This document shows positions 36,321 through 45,085 of a stretch of DNA of 64,000 bases, in pieces. The DNA comes from an uncultured Dialister sp. Its GTDB lineage: Bacteria > Bacillota > Negativicutes > Veillonellales > Dialisteraceae. The stretch spans positions 100,214-164,213 of the forward strand of contig OMVW01000003.1 of the NCBI GenBank assembly GCA_900314595.1, given 5' to 3'. Numbering within the stretch: the first letter of the stretch is position 1; each line of letters starts with the position of its first letter. The position numbers and the translations under genes were made by a program. The notes beneath the pieces are model-generated. The model was not told the origin of the DNA, did no database searches, and saw nothing but the letters and a program-made list of their open reading frames with translations.

Positions 36321-36871
36321 AGTGTTATTTTGTCCGCCAGTTTTTTATACTTGCCCTCACTGATGGAGGGAACTTTCATCAAATCTTCCTTTGCTTCAAA
36401 ATGTCCATGTTCCTCGCGCCAGGAAAGGATTTTCTCCGCTGTCACTTTACCTACACCCGGCAGTGTTTCTAATTCCTTTGTACCGGCAGTATTGATATTG
36501 ACCAGTCCCAGAGCCGCAGGATCATGCTGGTAAGGGTCTAATGGAATATAAATCTTCATGCTTTCTTTTACCGGCTCTGCCATATTGACAGCAGTCATAT
36601 CTGCATAGGGCAGCACATCGCCGGCCGCTTTAACTGCGTCATACCAGTGGCTGCCCACCGGTATTTCATAAACACCGGGATTTTTTACTGCGCCAACTAC
36701 ATAAACCGTAACCGTTGCAGAGCCTTTCAGCTCTTCCGTAGAAATTTCAGGCGTTTTTGGCTCTTCAGCACGCAAAAAAGGATCAAGCACGAGGTAAGCA
36801 AGGACTATAAGCACTGCGGTAATACACAAGCAGAGAATCTGTACCCTTCTGTCATGTATGTCCAATCCCAT
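36317..36871 (-). CDS. comEA: ComEA-type helix-hairpin-helix DNA-binding protein
   Basis: A 184-residue protein: one N-terminal membrane anchor (about 11-31), an SLBB domain (VTVYVVGAVKNPGVYEIPVG), and two HhH motifs (LGLVNINTAGTKELETLPGV, then LMKVPSISEGKYKKL). It binds incoming double-stranded DNA outside the membrane and hands it to ComEC. Gene order comEA-comEC-holA is the classical competence arrangement. Confidence 0.92.
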   Translation of the reverse strand: MGLDIHDRRVQILCLCITAVLIVLAYLVLDPFLRAEEPKTPEISTEELKGSATVTVYVVGAVKNPGVYEIPVGSHWYDAVKAAGDVLPYADMTAVNMAEPVKESMKIYIPLDPYQHDPAALGLVNINTAGTKELETLPGVGKVTAEKILSWREEHGHFEAKEDLMKVPSISEGKYKKLADKITL

Positions 36872-36942
36872 AGGCCTGCCCTCCTGTTTTGATCCTCATT
36901 CAAGGCACAAATTGCAGAGCTGCCGGCTGATGCCGGGGTCCC

Positions 36943-37440
36943 TTATTTTCTGGATCCGTCCTGATTTTCCTGTTCCTGCTGACGGACAGAGGCAGAATTG
37001 GAATCAATCAGACTCTGGCGATTCTTTTTCAAGCTGTCCAGCACGTTTTCCATATTGGTTTCCACATACTTGAGTACATCGGTAGCATAGGTGACGGAGC
37101 TGGTACGCAGTTCTTCAGCCGATTTATTGGCAGAAGTGATAATTTCGTTTGCTCTTTCCTGGGACTGCTTGACCAGTTCGCTTTCTTCCGTAATACGGGC
37201 GATATAGTCTTTAGCCTGAGCAATATTGTCTTCCGCCTTTTTTTCAGCGTCCAGCATGATCCGTTCCTTATCGGCCACAATGCGGCGGGCGCTTTCCAGT
37301 TCATTCGGCAGGGACTGGTTGATAGCATCAATCAGTCGTTCCACTTCATCCTTATCCACCATTTTTTTATTGGTAAAAGGCACATCGCTGGCATTGTTGA
37401 TTACATTTTCAAGTTCTTCGAGAAGTTTTCTTGTATCCAT
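36943..37440 (-). CDS. Coiled-coil ATPase-like protein
   Basis: A 165-residue soluble protein, nearly all predicted helix. ARRIVADKERIMLDAEKKAE and ERANEIITSANKSAEELRTS are heptad-rich, resembling subunits H/E of V-type ATPases and a Firmicutes protein usually encoded beside coaD. No catalytic motif is visible. It follows coaD by a few bases. Two ATG codons are adjacent; GAGGA upstream better fits the second (37440). Function unknown. Confidence 0.7.
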   Translation of the reverse strand: MDTRKLLEELENVINNASDVPFTNKKMVDKDEVERLIDAINQSLPNELESARRIVADKERIMLDAEKKAEDNIAQAKDYIARITEESELVKQSQERANEIITSANKSAEELRTSSVTYATDVLKYVETNMENVLDSLKKNRQSLIDSNSASVRQQEQENQDGSRK

Positions 37441-37449
37441 CATACATCC

Positions 37450-37947
37450 TCATTTCTTCATAGAATCCAGTTTCTTCCTGATCATTTCCTGTACATATTC
37501 AGGCACCATTCTGGTGATATCACCATTGAAATGGGCCAGTTCCCGGACACCCGTAGAAGAAAGGTAGGAATATCGGCTGTCCGTCATAAAAAATGCGGTT
37601 TCCAGAGTTGGGTCAATCTGTTTAATCATCAGGGCCCTCTGGAATTCATATTCAAAATCACTGAACGCACGGAGACCGCGAATCAGAAGGTGGCAATTTT
37701 TTTCCGCGCAATATTCATTGAGAAGCCCGTCAAAAGCATCCACTTCCACATTGGGAATATTCCTGGTGGTCTCTCTTAACATATCCAGCCTTTCTTCCGT
37801 AGTAAACATATAATGCTTTGTAGGGTTGATAAAGGCTGCTACAATCAACTTATCGACAAGGCATGCACTTCTTTTGATAATATCAAGATGACCATTTGTG
37901 ACCGGGTCAAAGCTTCCCGGACATATTGCCAGTTTCATTGAGCTCAT
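37450..37947 (-). CDS. coaD: Phosphopantetheine adenylyltransferase
   Basis: A 165-residue enzyme of standard length. AICPGSFDPVTNGHLDII has the TxGH nucleotidyltransferase motif, NPTKHYMFTTEERLDML and RGLRAFSDFEYEFQRALMI are CoaD signatures, and YSYLSSTGVREL is near the end. It forms dephospho-CoA from 4'-phosphopantetheine and ATP. It lies 5 bases after rsmD, as in many Firmicutes. Confidence 0.96.
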   Translation of the reverse strand: MSSMKLAICPGSFDPVTNGHLDIIKRSACLVDKLIVAAFINPTKHYMFTTEERLDMLRETTRNIPNVEVDAFDGLLNEYCAEKNCHLLIRGLRAFSDFEYEFQRALMIKQIDPTLETAFFMTDSRYSYLSSTGVRELAHFNGDITRMVPEYVQEMIRKKLDSMKK

Positions 37948-37952
37948 TAAAA

Positions 37953-38513
37953 TTACACTCCTGTCTGCCTGTACTGCAGATAGCTAACAACAATTGCTCC
38001 CAGTTTTTTTTCTTTCCACAACCCGAGCTTCCCTCCAAAAATGGTTAAATCCGGTGGTTCGGATATGGAATGTTCAACGATGATGACAGCATCATCAGCA
38101 GGCAGCTCAAGGTCAAGCACTAATTTCAGTATTTCATTGATATACCCTTTGCGATAGGGCGGATCCATAAAAATATAATCAAAATGATTGCCTTTAAGTG
38201 CTTTCAGCGAAGAAGAAACGTCACCCCGGAAAATTTTCACACGGTCTCCAACATGACAGCGTAACGCATTTTCTCTTATAACCGCTGCTGTTGCCTTATC
38301 GATGAATACCGCCTGGCCGGCCCCCCGGCTCAAGGCCTCAAGGCCCATAGCCCCGGTACCGGCAAAAATATCCAGTACATTCGTCTCCAATATGCCAACA
38401 TTGGCCAAAACATTGAAAATACTTTCCCGGACCCTCCCAAGAGTTGGCCTTGTATTCCGCCCATTGGGAGAGAATAGAAGAGTACCTTTCGCATTTCCGC
38501 CAATAATTTTCAT
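37953..38513 (-). CDS. rsmD: 16S rRNA guanine-966 N2-methyltransferase
   Basis: A 186-residue AdoMet enzyme. MKIIGGNAKGTLL is the conserved start, VLDIFAGTGAMGLEALSRG is the AdoMet motif I, and YIFMDPPYRKG contains the DPPY catalytic motif. ATG at 38513 with GAGG six bases upstream fits the family better than an upstream in-frame ATG at 38552. Confidence 0.93.
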   Translation of the reverse strand: MKIIGGNAKGTLLFSPNGRNTRPTLGRVRESIFNVLANVGILETNVLDIFAGTGAMGLEALSRGAGQAVFIDKATAAVIRENALRCHVGDRVKIFRGDVSSSLKALKGNHFDYIFMDPPYRKGYINEILKLVLDLELPADDAVIIVEHSISEPPDLTIFGGKLGLWKEKKLGAIVVSYLQYRQTGV

Positions 38514-38681
38514 GTTCTGCCTCGCAACAATGCAGAAAGCCATTTTCTGCATTTAAATTAATTATAGCATAAACGAATCTGTAAATCGCAAATTTTTATT
38601 TTATTTTCTTAAAATCTCCTGCCATATTCAGCAATGCTTAAACTTTATTCATTCTCCATAAAAGTACTGCCTTACAGCCTT

Positions 38682-39692
38682 TTAAACGGGGTAGGTTTCA
38701 GATTCCGCTTTTTTTGCACGGGTCATCAGTATTTCCAGTGCTTCCCTGGCATTATGATCACCTCTTATAAGATGACAGACTTCTTCCGTGATGGGCATAT
38801 CTATATGTTCCCGCATAGCAATTTCATGGACAAGGCGGGCTGTACGGATACCCTCGACTACCATGTTGGTACTGTTCCTGATTTCATCTGCCGTCATACC
38901 TTTAGCCATCATAATACCGGCTCTGTGATTTCTACTATGAACACTGGAGCAGGTGCATACCAGATCACCCATGCCGGAAAGGCCAAAAAATGTTGTCATT
39001 CTGGCGCCGAAGTGGACGCCAAAGCGAGTCATTTCTACAAGCCCCCTTGTCATGAGAGCCGCACGACAATTATCACCAAGTCCTATGCCATCCAATACTC
39101 CGCAGGCAAGGGCCATAATATTTTTTAGAGCACCGCCATATTCCACGCCCCTGATGTCATCACTTCGGTATACACGAAAAACAGGACTCATATAAAGATC
39201 CTGTACAATCTGCACGGCCTCTGATTTTTCCGAAGCTGCTACGGTTGCACAAGGGAGACCTATTCCTACTTCTTCTGCATGATTCGGTCCGGAAAGAGCT
39301 ACAATTTTATCTGTAATTCCTTCAACTTTTTGAGCAATGACTTCGGAAAGCCGATGGCCTTCACTATCTGCAAGTCCCTTTGACGCACTGACGACCACGG
39401 CATCCTTCATGAGCCAGGGAGTCATTTTTTCGGCCATTTCTTCCGCTGCATGAGAGGGAGTGCAGATGACACAGCATCCGGCCCCGGATACTGCCTCTTC
39501 CAGATCACTGGTGATACGGATTTTTTCCGGAATACGGGCATCAGGCAGATATTCCTGATTGACCCGGGTTCTCCTCATCCGGGCTGCCGTTTCAGGATTT
39601 CTGCAATACATGACCAGGTCGTCATGCCTGCCGGAAAGTTCGATCATCATGGCCGTTCCCCAGCCGCCGGCTCCTATCATGGCTATTTTCAT
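38682..39692 (-). CDS. gpsA: Glycerol-3-phosphate dehydrogenase [NAD(P)+]
   Basis: A 336-residue enzyme of usual length. IAMIGAGGWGTAMMIEL binds the cofactor, SASKGL and SGPNHAEEVGIGLP line the substrate site, EYGGALKNIMALACGVLDG carries the catalytic Lys, and NCRAALMTRGLVEM is the C-terminal signature. It makes sn-glycerol 3-phosphate for phospholipids. Next upstream is plsY, which uses the product. Confidence 0.95.
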   Translation of the reverse strand: MKIAMIGAGGWGTAMMIELSGRHDDLVMYCRNPETAARMRRTRVNQEYLPDARIPEKIRITSDLEEAVSGAGCCVICTPSHAAEEMAEKMTPWLMKDAVVVSASKGLADSEGHRLSEVIAQKVEGITDKIVALSGPNHAEEVGIGLPCATVAASEKSEAVQIVQDLYMSPVFRVYRSDDIRGVEYGGALKNIMALACGVLDGIGLGDNCRAALMTRGLVEMTRFGVHFGARMTTFFGLSGMGDLVCTCSSVHSRNHRAGIMMAKGMTADEIRNSTNMVVEGIRTARLVHEIAMREHIDMPITEEVCHLIRGDHNAREALEILMTRAKKAESETYPV

Positions 39693-39698
39693 AGGGGT

Positions 39699-40286
39699 TT
39701 ACCTCTTTTCCCTTGAAATAGGCTTCTCTTCCCCGCGAAGAAGCCTCCTGATATTATCCTTATGCTTTCCAACAACAATCACTGCTGCCAAAGTACCAAA
39801 AGCTACATATTCCAAAGGTTCACCCAGCAGTAACATAACAATTGGTACAACCGGGGCTCCAATAATGGAACCCAGTGATACAATATGTTTCCATTTGAAT
39901 ATGGCAAGCCATACCAGAAAAGCAGCCAGCACTGCCGGAGCACAGATATAAGTAAAAGCTCCTACACCACAGGCGACTCCTTTTCCGCTTTTAAAATGAA
40001 GAAATACGGACCAGTCGTTTCCAATAATAGCAAAAACTGCACAGGCCAGAACAAGTGTGGTATCCGGCATTCCCAGATGAACCGCAATAAAGCCTTTCAG
40101 GAAATCACAGATAAAAACAGCAAGGCCCGCTTTGACCCCCAATTCCCTGTAAGCATTGGTAGCACCTATATTACCGCTTCCTACCTTTTTCAGATTCACC
40201 CCGTAAAAGACACGACCAATAATATAACCACTGGGAATCGCACCAATCAGATAAGCCAATGCAATCCATGGGATGGCCTCCATCAC
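39699..40286 (-). CDS. plsY: Acyl-phosphate:glycerol-3-phosphate acyltransferase
   Basis: A 195-residue integral membrane protein with about five segments. GAIPSGYIIGRVFYGVNLKK, VGSGNIGATNAYRELG and FLHFKSGKGVACGVGAF are the three conserved PlsY motifs. It acylates glycerol 3-phosphate. The first codons read GTG ATG; the ATG at 40283 shares a base with the der stop codon, so either start couples translation to der. Confidence 0.94.
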   Translation of the reverse strand: MMEAIPWIALAYLIGAIPSGYIIGRVFYGVNLKKVGSGNIGATNAYRELGVKAGLAVFICDFLKGFIAVHLGMPDTTLVLACAVFAIIGNDWSVFLHFKSGKGVACGVGAFTYICAPAVLAAFLVWLAIFKWKHIVSLGSIIGAPVVPIVMLLLGEPLEYVAFGTLAAVIVVGKHKDNIRRLLRGEEKPISREKR

Positions 40287-41611
40287 TCGGTGTCACCGTC
40301 CTTCTTACTCCTCACCACAATCCGGATTGGAGTACCTTCAAAGACAAAGGATTCACGAAGTTTATTTTCTATAAAGCGCACATAGGAAAAATGGATCAGT
40401 TTGGCATCATTCACAAACATAACGAATGTAGGCGGACGAATGCCCACCTGCGTCATATAGTAAATCTTCGCCACGCGGCCGGAATGGGCCGGTGGAGGGT
40501 TAATCATTTTTGCATCTTCCAGAAGATCATTCAGTACGGCTGTAGGAATGCGGAGGCACTGCTGTTCAGCCACATTATAAATCATATCTCCCAGCTTATG
40601 GATGCGCTGCTTAGTCAGGGCTGAACCAAAGAGCATGGACACATAGGGAGCAAAAGGAAGTCCGTTGCGAATTTCTTTCTCCATTTCCACCATGGTATTT
40701 GTTTCTTTGGCCACCGTATCCCATTTATTAACAAAAAGGATAAGGCCCTTACCGGCCTCATGGATATAGCCGATGATTTTTTTATCCTGTTCCGTCAATT
40801 TGTCTATGGCATCAATGACAAATATGGCCACATCACAGTTATCGATAGCACGGATGGATCGAATTACACTGTATTTTTCGAGAGGTTCATCTATTTTGCT
40901 TTTTCTGCGCATCCCTGCGGTATCCACGAGGATAAAAGTCTTCCCTTTATATTTCCATACGGAATCCACAGCGTCCCGGGTAGTACCCATCTCATCGGCT
41001 ACCAGAGAACGTTCATATCCAAGCAGGGAATTGATAAGGGTGGATTTCCCCACATTTGGACGACCTACAATGGCAGTACGGATGATATCTTCTGATTCTT
41101 CCATCTCAGCTGCCGGAAATCCTTGAGTAATACGGTCCAGAACTTCACCAAAGCCAAGCCGGTTCACCGCAGATATGGCCACCGGGTCTCCAAGACCAAG
41201 AGAATAAAATTCGTAGACGTCCATTTCCTGATTTTCGCTGTCTACTTTATTGACGCCTACCACTACAGGTTTACCTGTTTTGCGAAGAAGCCCGGCAATG
41301 GTTTCATCATCACTGGTCATTCCGGCCCTGGCATCCACCACAAAAAGAATGACATCGGCCTCTTCCATGGCCAGTTCTGCCTGCTGACGAATGCCGCTGG
41401 AAATCTGGTCATTATCATCACGGAATTCAATTCCTCCTGTATCGATGAGGGTGAATTCTTTATCCAGCCACTTCACATCACAATAAATTCTATCTCTGGT
41501 TACGCCTGGAATATCCTCTACAATGGACACGCGCCTCTGGGCAAGACCGTTAATCAGTGTGGATTTCCCTACATTAGGCCTGCCGACAATGGCTACGAGA
41601 GGTTTACTCAT
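40283..41611 (-). CDS. der: Ribosome-assembly GTPase Der (EngA)
   Basis: A 442-residue protein with two GTPase domains in tandem: G1 motifs GRPNVGKSTLINGLAQ (about 9) and GRPNVGKSTLINSLLG (about 183), G3 DTGGIE and DTAGMRRK, G4 NKVD and NKWD, then the KH-like domain. It acts in 50S subunit assembly. ATG at 41611 has AAAGG 9 bases upstream; the ATG three codons earlier abuts it. Confidence 0.97.
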   Translation of the reverse strand: MSKPLVAIVGRPNVGKSTLINGLAQRRVSIVEDIPGVTRDRIYCDVKWLDKEFTLIDTGGIEFRDDNDQISSGIRQQAELAMEEADVILFVVDARAGMTSDDETIAGLLRKTGKPVVVGVNKVDSENQEMDVYEFYSLGLGDPVAISAVNRLGFGEVLDRITQGFPAAEMEESEDIIRTAIVGRPNVGKSTLINSLLGYERSLVADEMGTTRDAVDSVWKYKGKTFILVDTAGMRRKSKIDEPLEKYSVIRSIRAIDNCDVAIFVIDAIDKLTEQDKKIIGYIHEAGKGLILFVNKWDTVAKETNTMVEMEKEIRNGLPFAPYVSMLFGSALTKQRIHKLGDMIYNVAEQQCLRIPTAVLNDLLEDAKMINPPPAHSGRVAKIYYMTQVGIRPPTFVMFVNDAKLIHFSYVRFIENKLRESFVFEGTPIRIVVRSKKDGDTE

Positions 41612-41744
41612 AATTTCCATCCTTTCTTTATTTGAATGGTCATTTTTATAGTTTCAAACGGAAGCAACACTTCCCCATTTTTATTCATACTGCTTAAAAT
41701 TGTATGACGGAACATGGATTATGTCAAGCTAAAGGGAATCAGCC

Positions 41745-41775
41745 AAAAAAAAACTGCTCCCGGAGGAGCAGCTTT
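41745..41775 (-). terminator. Terminator of ispH-S1
   Basis: On the minus strand CTGCTCC-TCCG-GGAGCAG is followed by eight T, ten bases after the ispH-S1 stop. It separates that gene from der. Confidence 0.85.
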
Positions 41776-41784
41776 TCAGAAAAA

Positions 41785-43686
41785 TTATTCAGCCTGAGCT
41801 TCATGAGCTGGAGCTTCAACCAGTGCGAAGGAGATTCTTCTGCGGCCTTCATCAATATTGATGATACGGACTTTCAGGTCATCACCAACCTGGCAGATAT
41901 CGCCTGGTTTCTTGTTGTGATCGGAAGTCATTTCATTGATATGGAGAAGACCGGTAAGACCATCTTCCAGTTCAACGATAACACCGAATTCAAGAATCTT
42001 AACAACTTTAGCTTCTACTTCGTCATCGATGTGATGGTTTTCAGTAGCGGTTTCCCACGGATTCGGCAGGCAGTCTTTATGGGAAAAGGAAATTCTCTGT
42101 TTTTCGCGGTCAAAGGATTTGATCTTGACATCAATTTCCTGTTCCGGTTTGAGAACGTCTTCCACCTTGCCAATCTTCTTCCAGGAAATATCAGAAATAT
42201 GGAGTAAACCTTCAACGCCGTTGATACCAACGAATGCGCCATAAGGCATAATCTTCTTTACAGTGCCTTTGAGAACGTCGCCGTTTTCATAAGCTTTTTC
42301 AATTTCATCCATTTCCGTATTTCTTTCATCTTCGAGGACTGCTTTACGGGACAGAACAAGTCTGTTCTTTGTACGGTCTACTTCGAGAATCTTAGCTTCG
42401 AATTTCTGTCCTACAAGTCCCTGCAGGGAATGAACGAAACGGAGATCGCCCTGAGACAGGGGAATAAATCCGCGAAGAGATTTAAGCTGAACGAGCAGAC
42501 CAACTTTAATAGCTTCGATGCCTTCGCATTCAACAGGTTCGCCCTTTTCAAATGCTTCTTCAACTACATCCCAGTCAGCCAGACGGTCAACTTTAATTTT
42601 GGATACGTAAATTGTGCTGTCTTCTTTAACACCACTGACAATCTGAACGCGCAGCGTATCGCCAACTTTCAGCACGTCCTTCAGGGATGCCGGTGCCGGG
42701 AAGGAATATTCATGTGCAAGCAGGACAGCTTCTGTCTTATATCCGAAAGAGATATAAGCTTTATCATCGTAAAGATCTACGACATTTCCTGTAACTACGC
42801 TGCCTTTATGCACGTCCAGGTTCATTTCTTCCTGATCCAGCATTTCCTTCATGTTTTCCATTATACAAACTACCTCCTCTATGATCCAGTCCGGTGTGGA
42901 TGCACCGGCGGTGATGCCAATCTTGTCCCGGCTTGAGAACCATTCCGGTTTTAGTTCTTTCGCCGTTTCGATGTGATATGTATTGGTACCGGAACGCCTG
43001 CAGATTTCTGCAAGCCTCGTAGTATTGGCGCTGTTTTTGCCGCCAATCACAATCATCACATCTACCTTTTCCGCCAGCTCACGCGCTGCCTGCTGTCGCT
43101 GCATAGTCGCATCACAGATGGATCTGTTCACATGAAGATCTTTGACCTTCTTTTCTATAGCAGCAATCAATTGTTCAGCCAGAGGCACTGAAAATGTAGT
43201 CTGCATGACTATATGGGCTTCCTGCATCGGCGGGAGTGCATCTACATCTTCCATAGTCTCTACCTGGTAAGAATGTCCCACCGCCCATTCAGCCACACTT
43301 CTCATTTCCGGGTGCCTTTTTTCACCGATGAGTATAACCTGCTTTCCATCATCAACCAGCCGCTTCGTAAGAAGCTGATTTCTCCTGACAAAAGGACAGG
43401 TCGCGTCCATTAGGGCCAGATTTTTGCACTTAAGCATATTATAACACGAAGGACCCACTCCGTGCGAGCGAATTATTACAGTTTCGTCAGTAATTTCATC
43501 GATGCTGTTCACTGGCGGAACGCCTTTTTCAGCCAGCCTTTCTACCACTTGCGGATTGTGGATGATAGGCCCCAGTGTGACAGCCCGAATACCCGAATTT
43601 GCGACATTTTCGGTCATTTTCAGGGCTCTTCGTACTCCGTAGCAGAAGCCCATAACCTTAGATTTATAAATTTCCATAATTTTCAC
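41785..43686 (-). CDS. ispH: Fused IspH (HMBPP reductase) and ribosomal protein S1-like protein
   Basis: A 633-residue fusion. Residues 1 to about 280 are IspH, the last enzyme of the MEP isoprenoid pathway, with the three cluster cysteines in FCYGVRRA, DATCPFV and ICDATMQRQ. From about 295 follow four S1 repeats; repeats 3 and 4 (GTVKKIMPYGAFVGINGVEG, KVVKILEFGVIVELEDG) are the best conserved. The fusion is known from Clostridia and Negativicutes. Whether the S1 part serves in translation is not settled by sequence. The first codon is GTG at 43686; ATG at 43677 is an alternative. It lies in the classical cmk-plsC-ispH-S1-der row. Confidence 0.94.
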   Translation of the reverse strand: MKIMEIYKSKVMGFCYGVRRALKMTENVANSGIRAVTLGPIIHNPQVVERLAEKGVPPVNSIDEITDETVIIRSHGVGPSCYNMLKCKNLALMDATCPFVRRNQLLTKRLVDDGKQVILIGEKRHPEMRSVAEWAVGHSYQVETMEDVDALPPMQEAHIVMQTTFSVPLAEQLIAAIEKKVKDLHVNRSICDATMQRQQAARELAEKVDVMIVIGGKNSANTTRLAEICRRSGTNTYHIETAKELKPEWFSSRDKIGITAGASTPDWIIEEVVCIMENMKEMLDQEEMNLDVHKGSVVTGNVVDLYDDKAYISFGYKTEAVLLAHEYSFPAPASLKDVLKVGDTLRVQIVSGVKEDSTIYVSKIKVDRLADWDVVEEAFEKGEPVECEGIEAIKVGLLVQLKSLRGFIPLSQGDLRFVHSLQGLVGQKFEAKILEVDRTKNRLVLSRKAVLEDERNTEMDEIEKAYENGDVLKGTVKKIMPYGAFVGINGVEGLLHISDISWKKIGKVEDVLKPEQEIDVKIKSFDREKQRISFSHKDCLPNPWETATENHHIDDEVEAKVVKILEFGVIVELEDGLTGLLHINEMTSDHNKKPGDICQVGDDLKVRIINIDEGRRRISFALVEAPAHEAQAE

Positions 43687-43792
43687 GTTACTCTTTTGCG
43701 TCAGTTATAGTCAGCCTTCACAGATTATTATAAAAAATATCATTATCCATCATGAATGGATAAAATGTTCCTGAGTCCCGTCGGCAATAATT

Positions 43793-44398
43793 TTATTTTA
43801 TATTCTTTCTTTTATATTCATCCATCATGGACTCAATGCGTCCTTTGATATCGTCATTAATTTCTTTGACCAGTTCATCATTGGGCCTCTGTTTATTAAC
43901 GGGCACCGGTTTTCCAATCAGTACGGCAAATGGCCCCCTTCTATGCGGCAGGTCCCTTGAACCAATGACAGCCACCGGAATGATGGGAGTCCCTGTCATG
44001 AGAGCCAGGGATGCCATACCGGAATGAAAACGGCCAAGGCCATCCTTTTTAATGCGGGTGCCTTCAGGGAAAATCCCCAGCGGATTCCCTGCTTTCAGTT
44101 CGCGCACTGCCTGACGGATGGCCGTGCGGTCTATGGCTCCCCGTTTGACCGGAAATGTGCCGAACTGGCGGATCAGCCAGCCAAAAAAAGGATTTTTGAA
44201 AAGTTCTTCCTTTGCCATATAATGAATGACCCTGTTATGGAAGGCCACACCGATTACCGGCGGATCCCAGTAACTTTTATGGTTAGGCGCCACGATGATG
44301 GCTCCCGTATCCGGTATATTCTCCCGTCCTTCCACATGAAGACCTAAAATCGTAAAAAAGAGGAAATTGAGGACTGCCCTTGTAATCGCGTAAAACAT
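43793..44398 (-). CDS. plsC: 1-acyl-glycerol-3-phosphate acyltransferase
   Basis: A 201-residue protein with an N-terminal membrane segment. NHKSYWDPPVIG has the catalytic HX4D motif and FPEGTRIKKDGLGRFHSG the substrate-binding motif. It makes phosphatidic acid, following PlsY. It lies 9 bases after cmk. Confidence 0.93.
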   Translation of the reverse strand: MFYAITRAVLNFLFFTILGLHVEGRENIPDTGAIIVAPNHKSYWDPPVIGVAFHNRVIHYMAKEELFKNPFFGWLIRQFGTFPVKRGAIDRTAIRQAVRELKAGNPLGIFPEGTRIKKDGLGRFHSGMASLALMTGTPIIPVAVIGSRDLPHRRGPFAVLIGKPVPVNKQRPNDELVKEINDDIKGRIESMMDEYKRKNIK

Positions 44399-44407
44399 GG
44401 TACCTCC

Positions 44408-45085
44408 TTACCGGTCAAATCCGGGAAATTTGTCTTCGCAAATGGAAATAATGGCTTCTGCTGTACCTTCGAGGGTCAGGTCCCCATTGTCTAGAAGAAC
44501 CGCATCTCCTGCCTGGCGGAGGGGAGAAATTTCCCTGTGGCTGTCCAGGTAGTCTCTCCGGCTGATTTCCTTCTCCACCTCTTCCATAGTCATATCCGGA
44601 TGACCTTCTGTCAATTCCTTAAAACGGCGAACCGCCCTTGTATGAACAGAGGCTGTAAGAAAAATTTTTACATCTGCATCCGGCAGAACTGTGGTACCAA
44701 TATCCCGGCCATCCAGAACGATTCCCCCTTTTTCTGCCTGTTTCCTCTGAATAGCAACCATGGCTTTCCTTACACCACCAATAGCAGACACCACAGACAC
44801 ATGGGAAGAAACCTCAGGTGTACGGATATAAGGAGTCACATTATTTCCATCCACAAAGACTTCCATATCTTTTTCTCCAGGCCTTACTTCCATCTCCAGA
44901 TTTTCCGTCATGGAAACGATGTTTCCTTCGCCTTCTACCTTGCGGGCAAGGGCTTCATAGGTCACTGCTCTGTACATAGCCCCTGTATCGAGATAAGCAT
45001 AGTGAAGTCTTGCAGCCAGGATTTTAGAAACGCTACTTTTGCCTGCCCCTGCAGGCCCATCGATAGCAATAGATAATTTACGCAT
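44408..45085 (-). CDS. cmk: Cytidylate kinase
   Basis: A 225-residue nucleoside monophosphate kinase. LSIAIDGPAGAGKSSVSKIL is the P loop, YLDTGAMYRAVTYEAL and DGRDIGTTVLPDADVKIFL bind CMP, and RRDYLDSHREISPLRQA is the C-terminal signature. ATG at 45085 has AAGGAG 5 bases upstream and overlaps the previous gene by 8 bases; a GTG two codons earlier is too close to that site. Confidence 0.95.
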   Translation of the reverse strand: MRKLSIAIDGPAGAGKSSVSKILAARLHYAYLDTGAMYRAVTYEALARKVEGEGNIVSMTENLEMEVRPGEKDMEVFVDGNNVTPYIRTPEVSSHVSVVSAIGGVRKAMVAIQRKQAEKGGIVLDGRDIGTTVLPDADVKIFLTASVHTRAVRRFKELTEGHPDMTMEEVEKEISRRDYLDSHREISPLRQAGDAVLLDNGDLTLEGTAEAIISICEDKFPGFDR

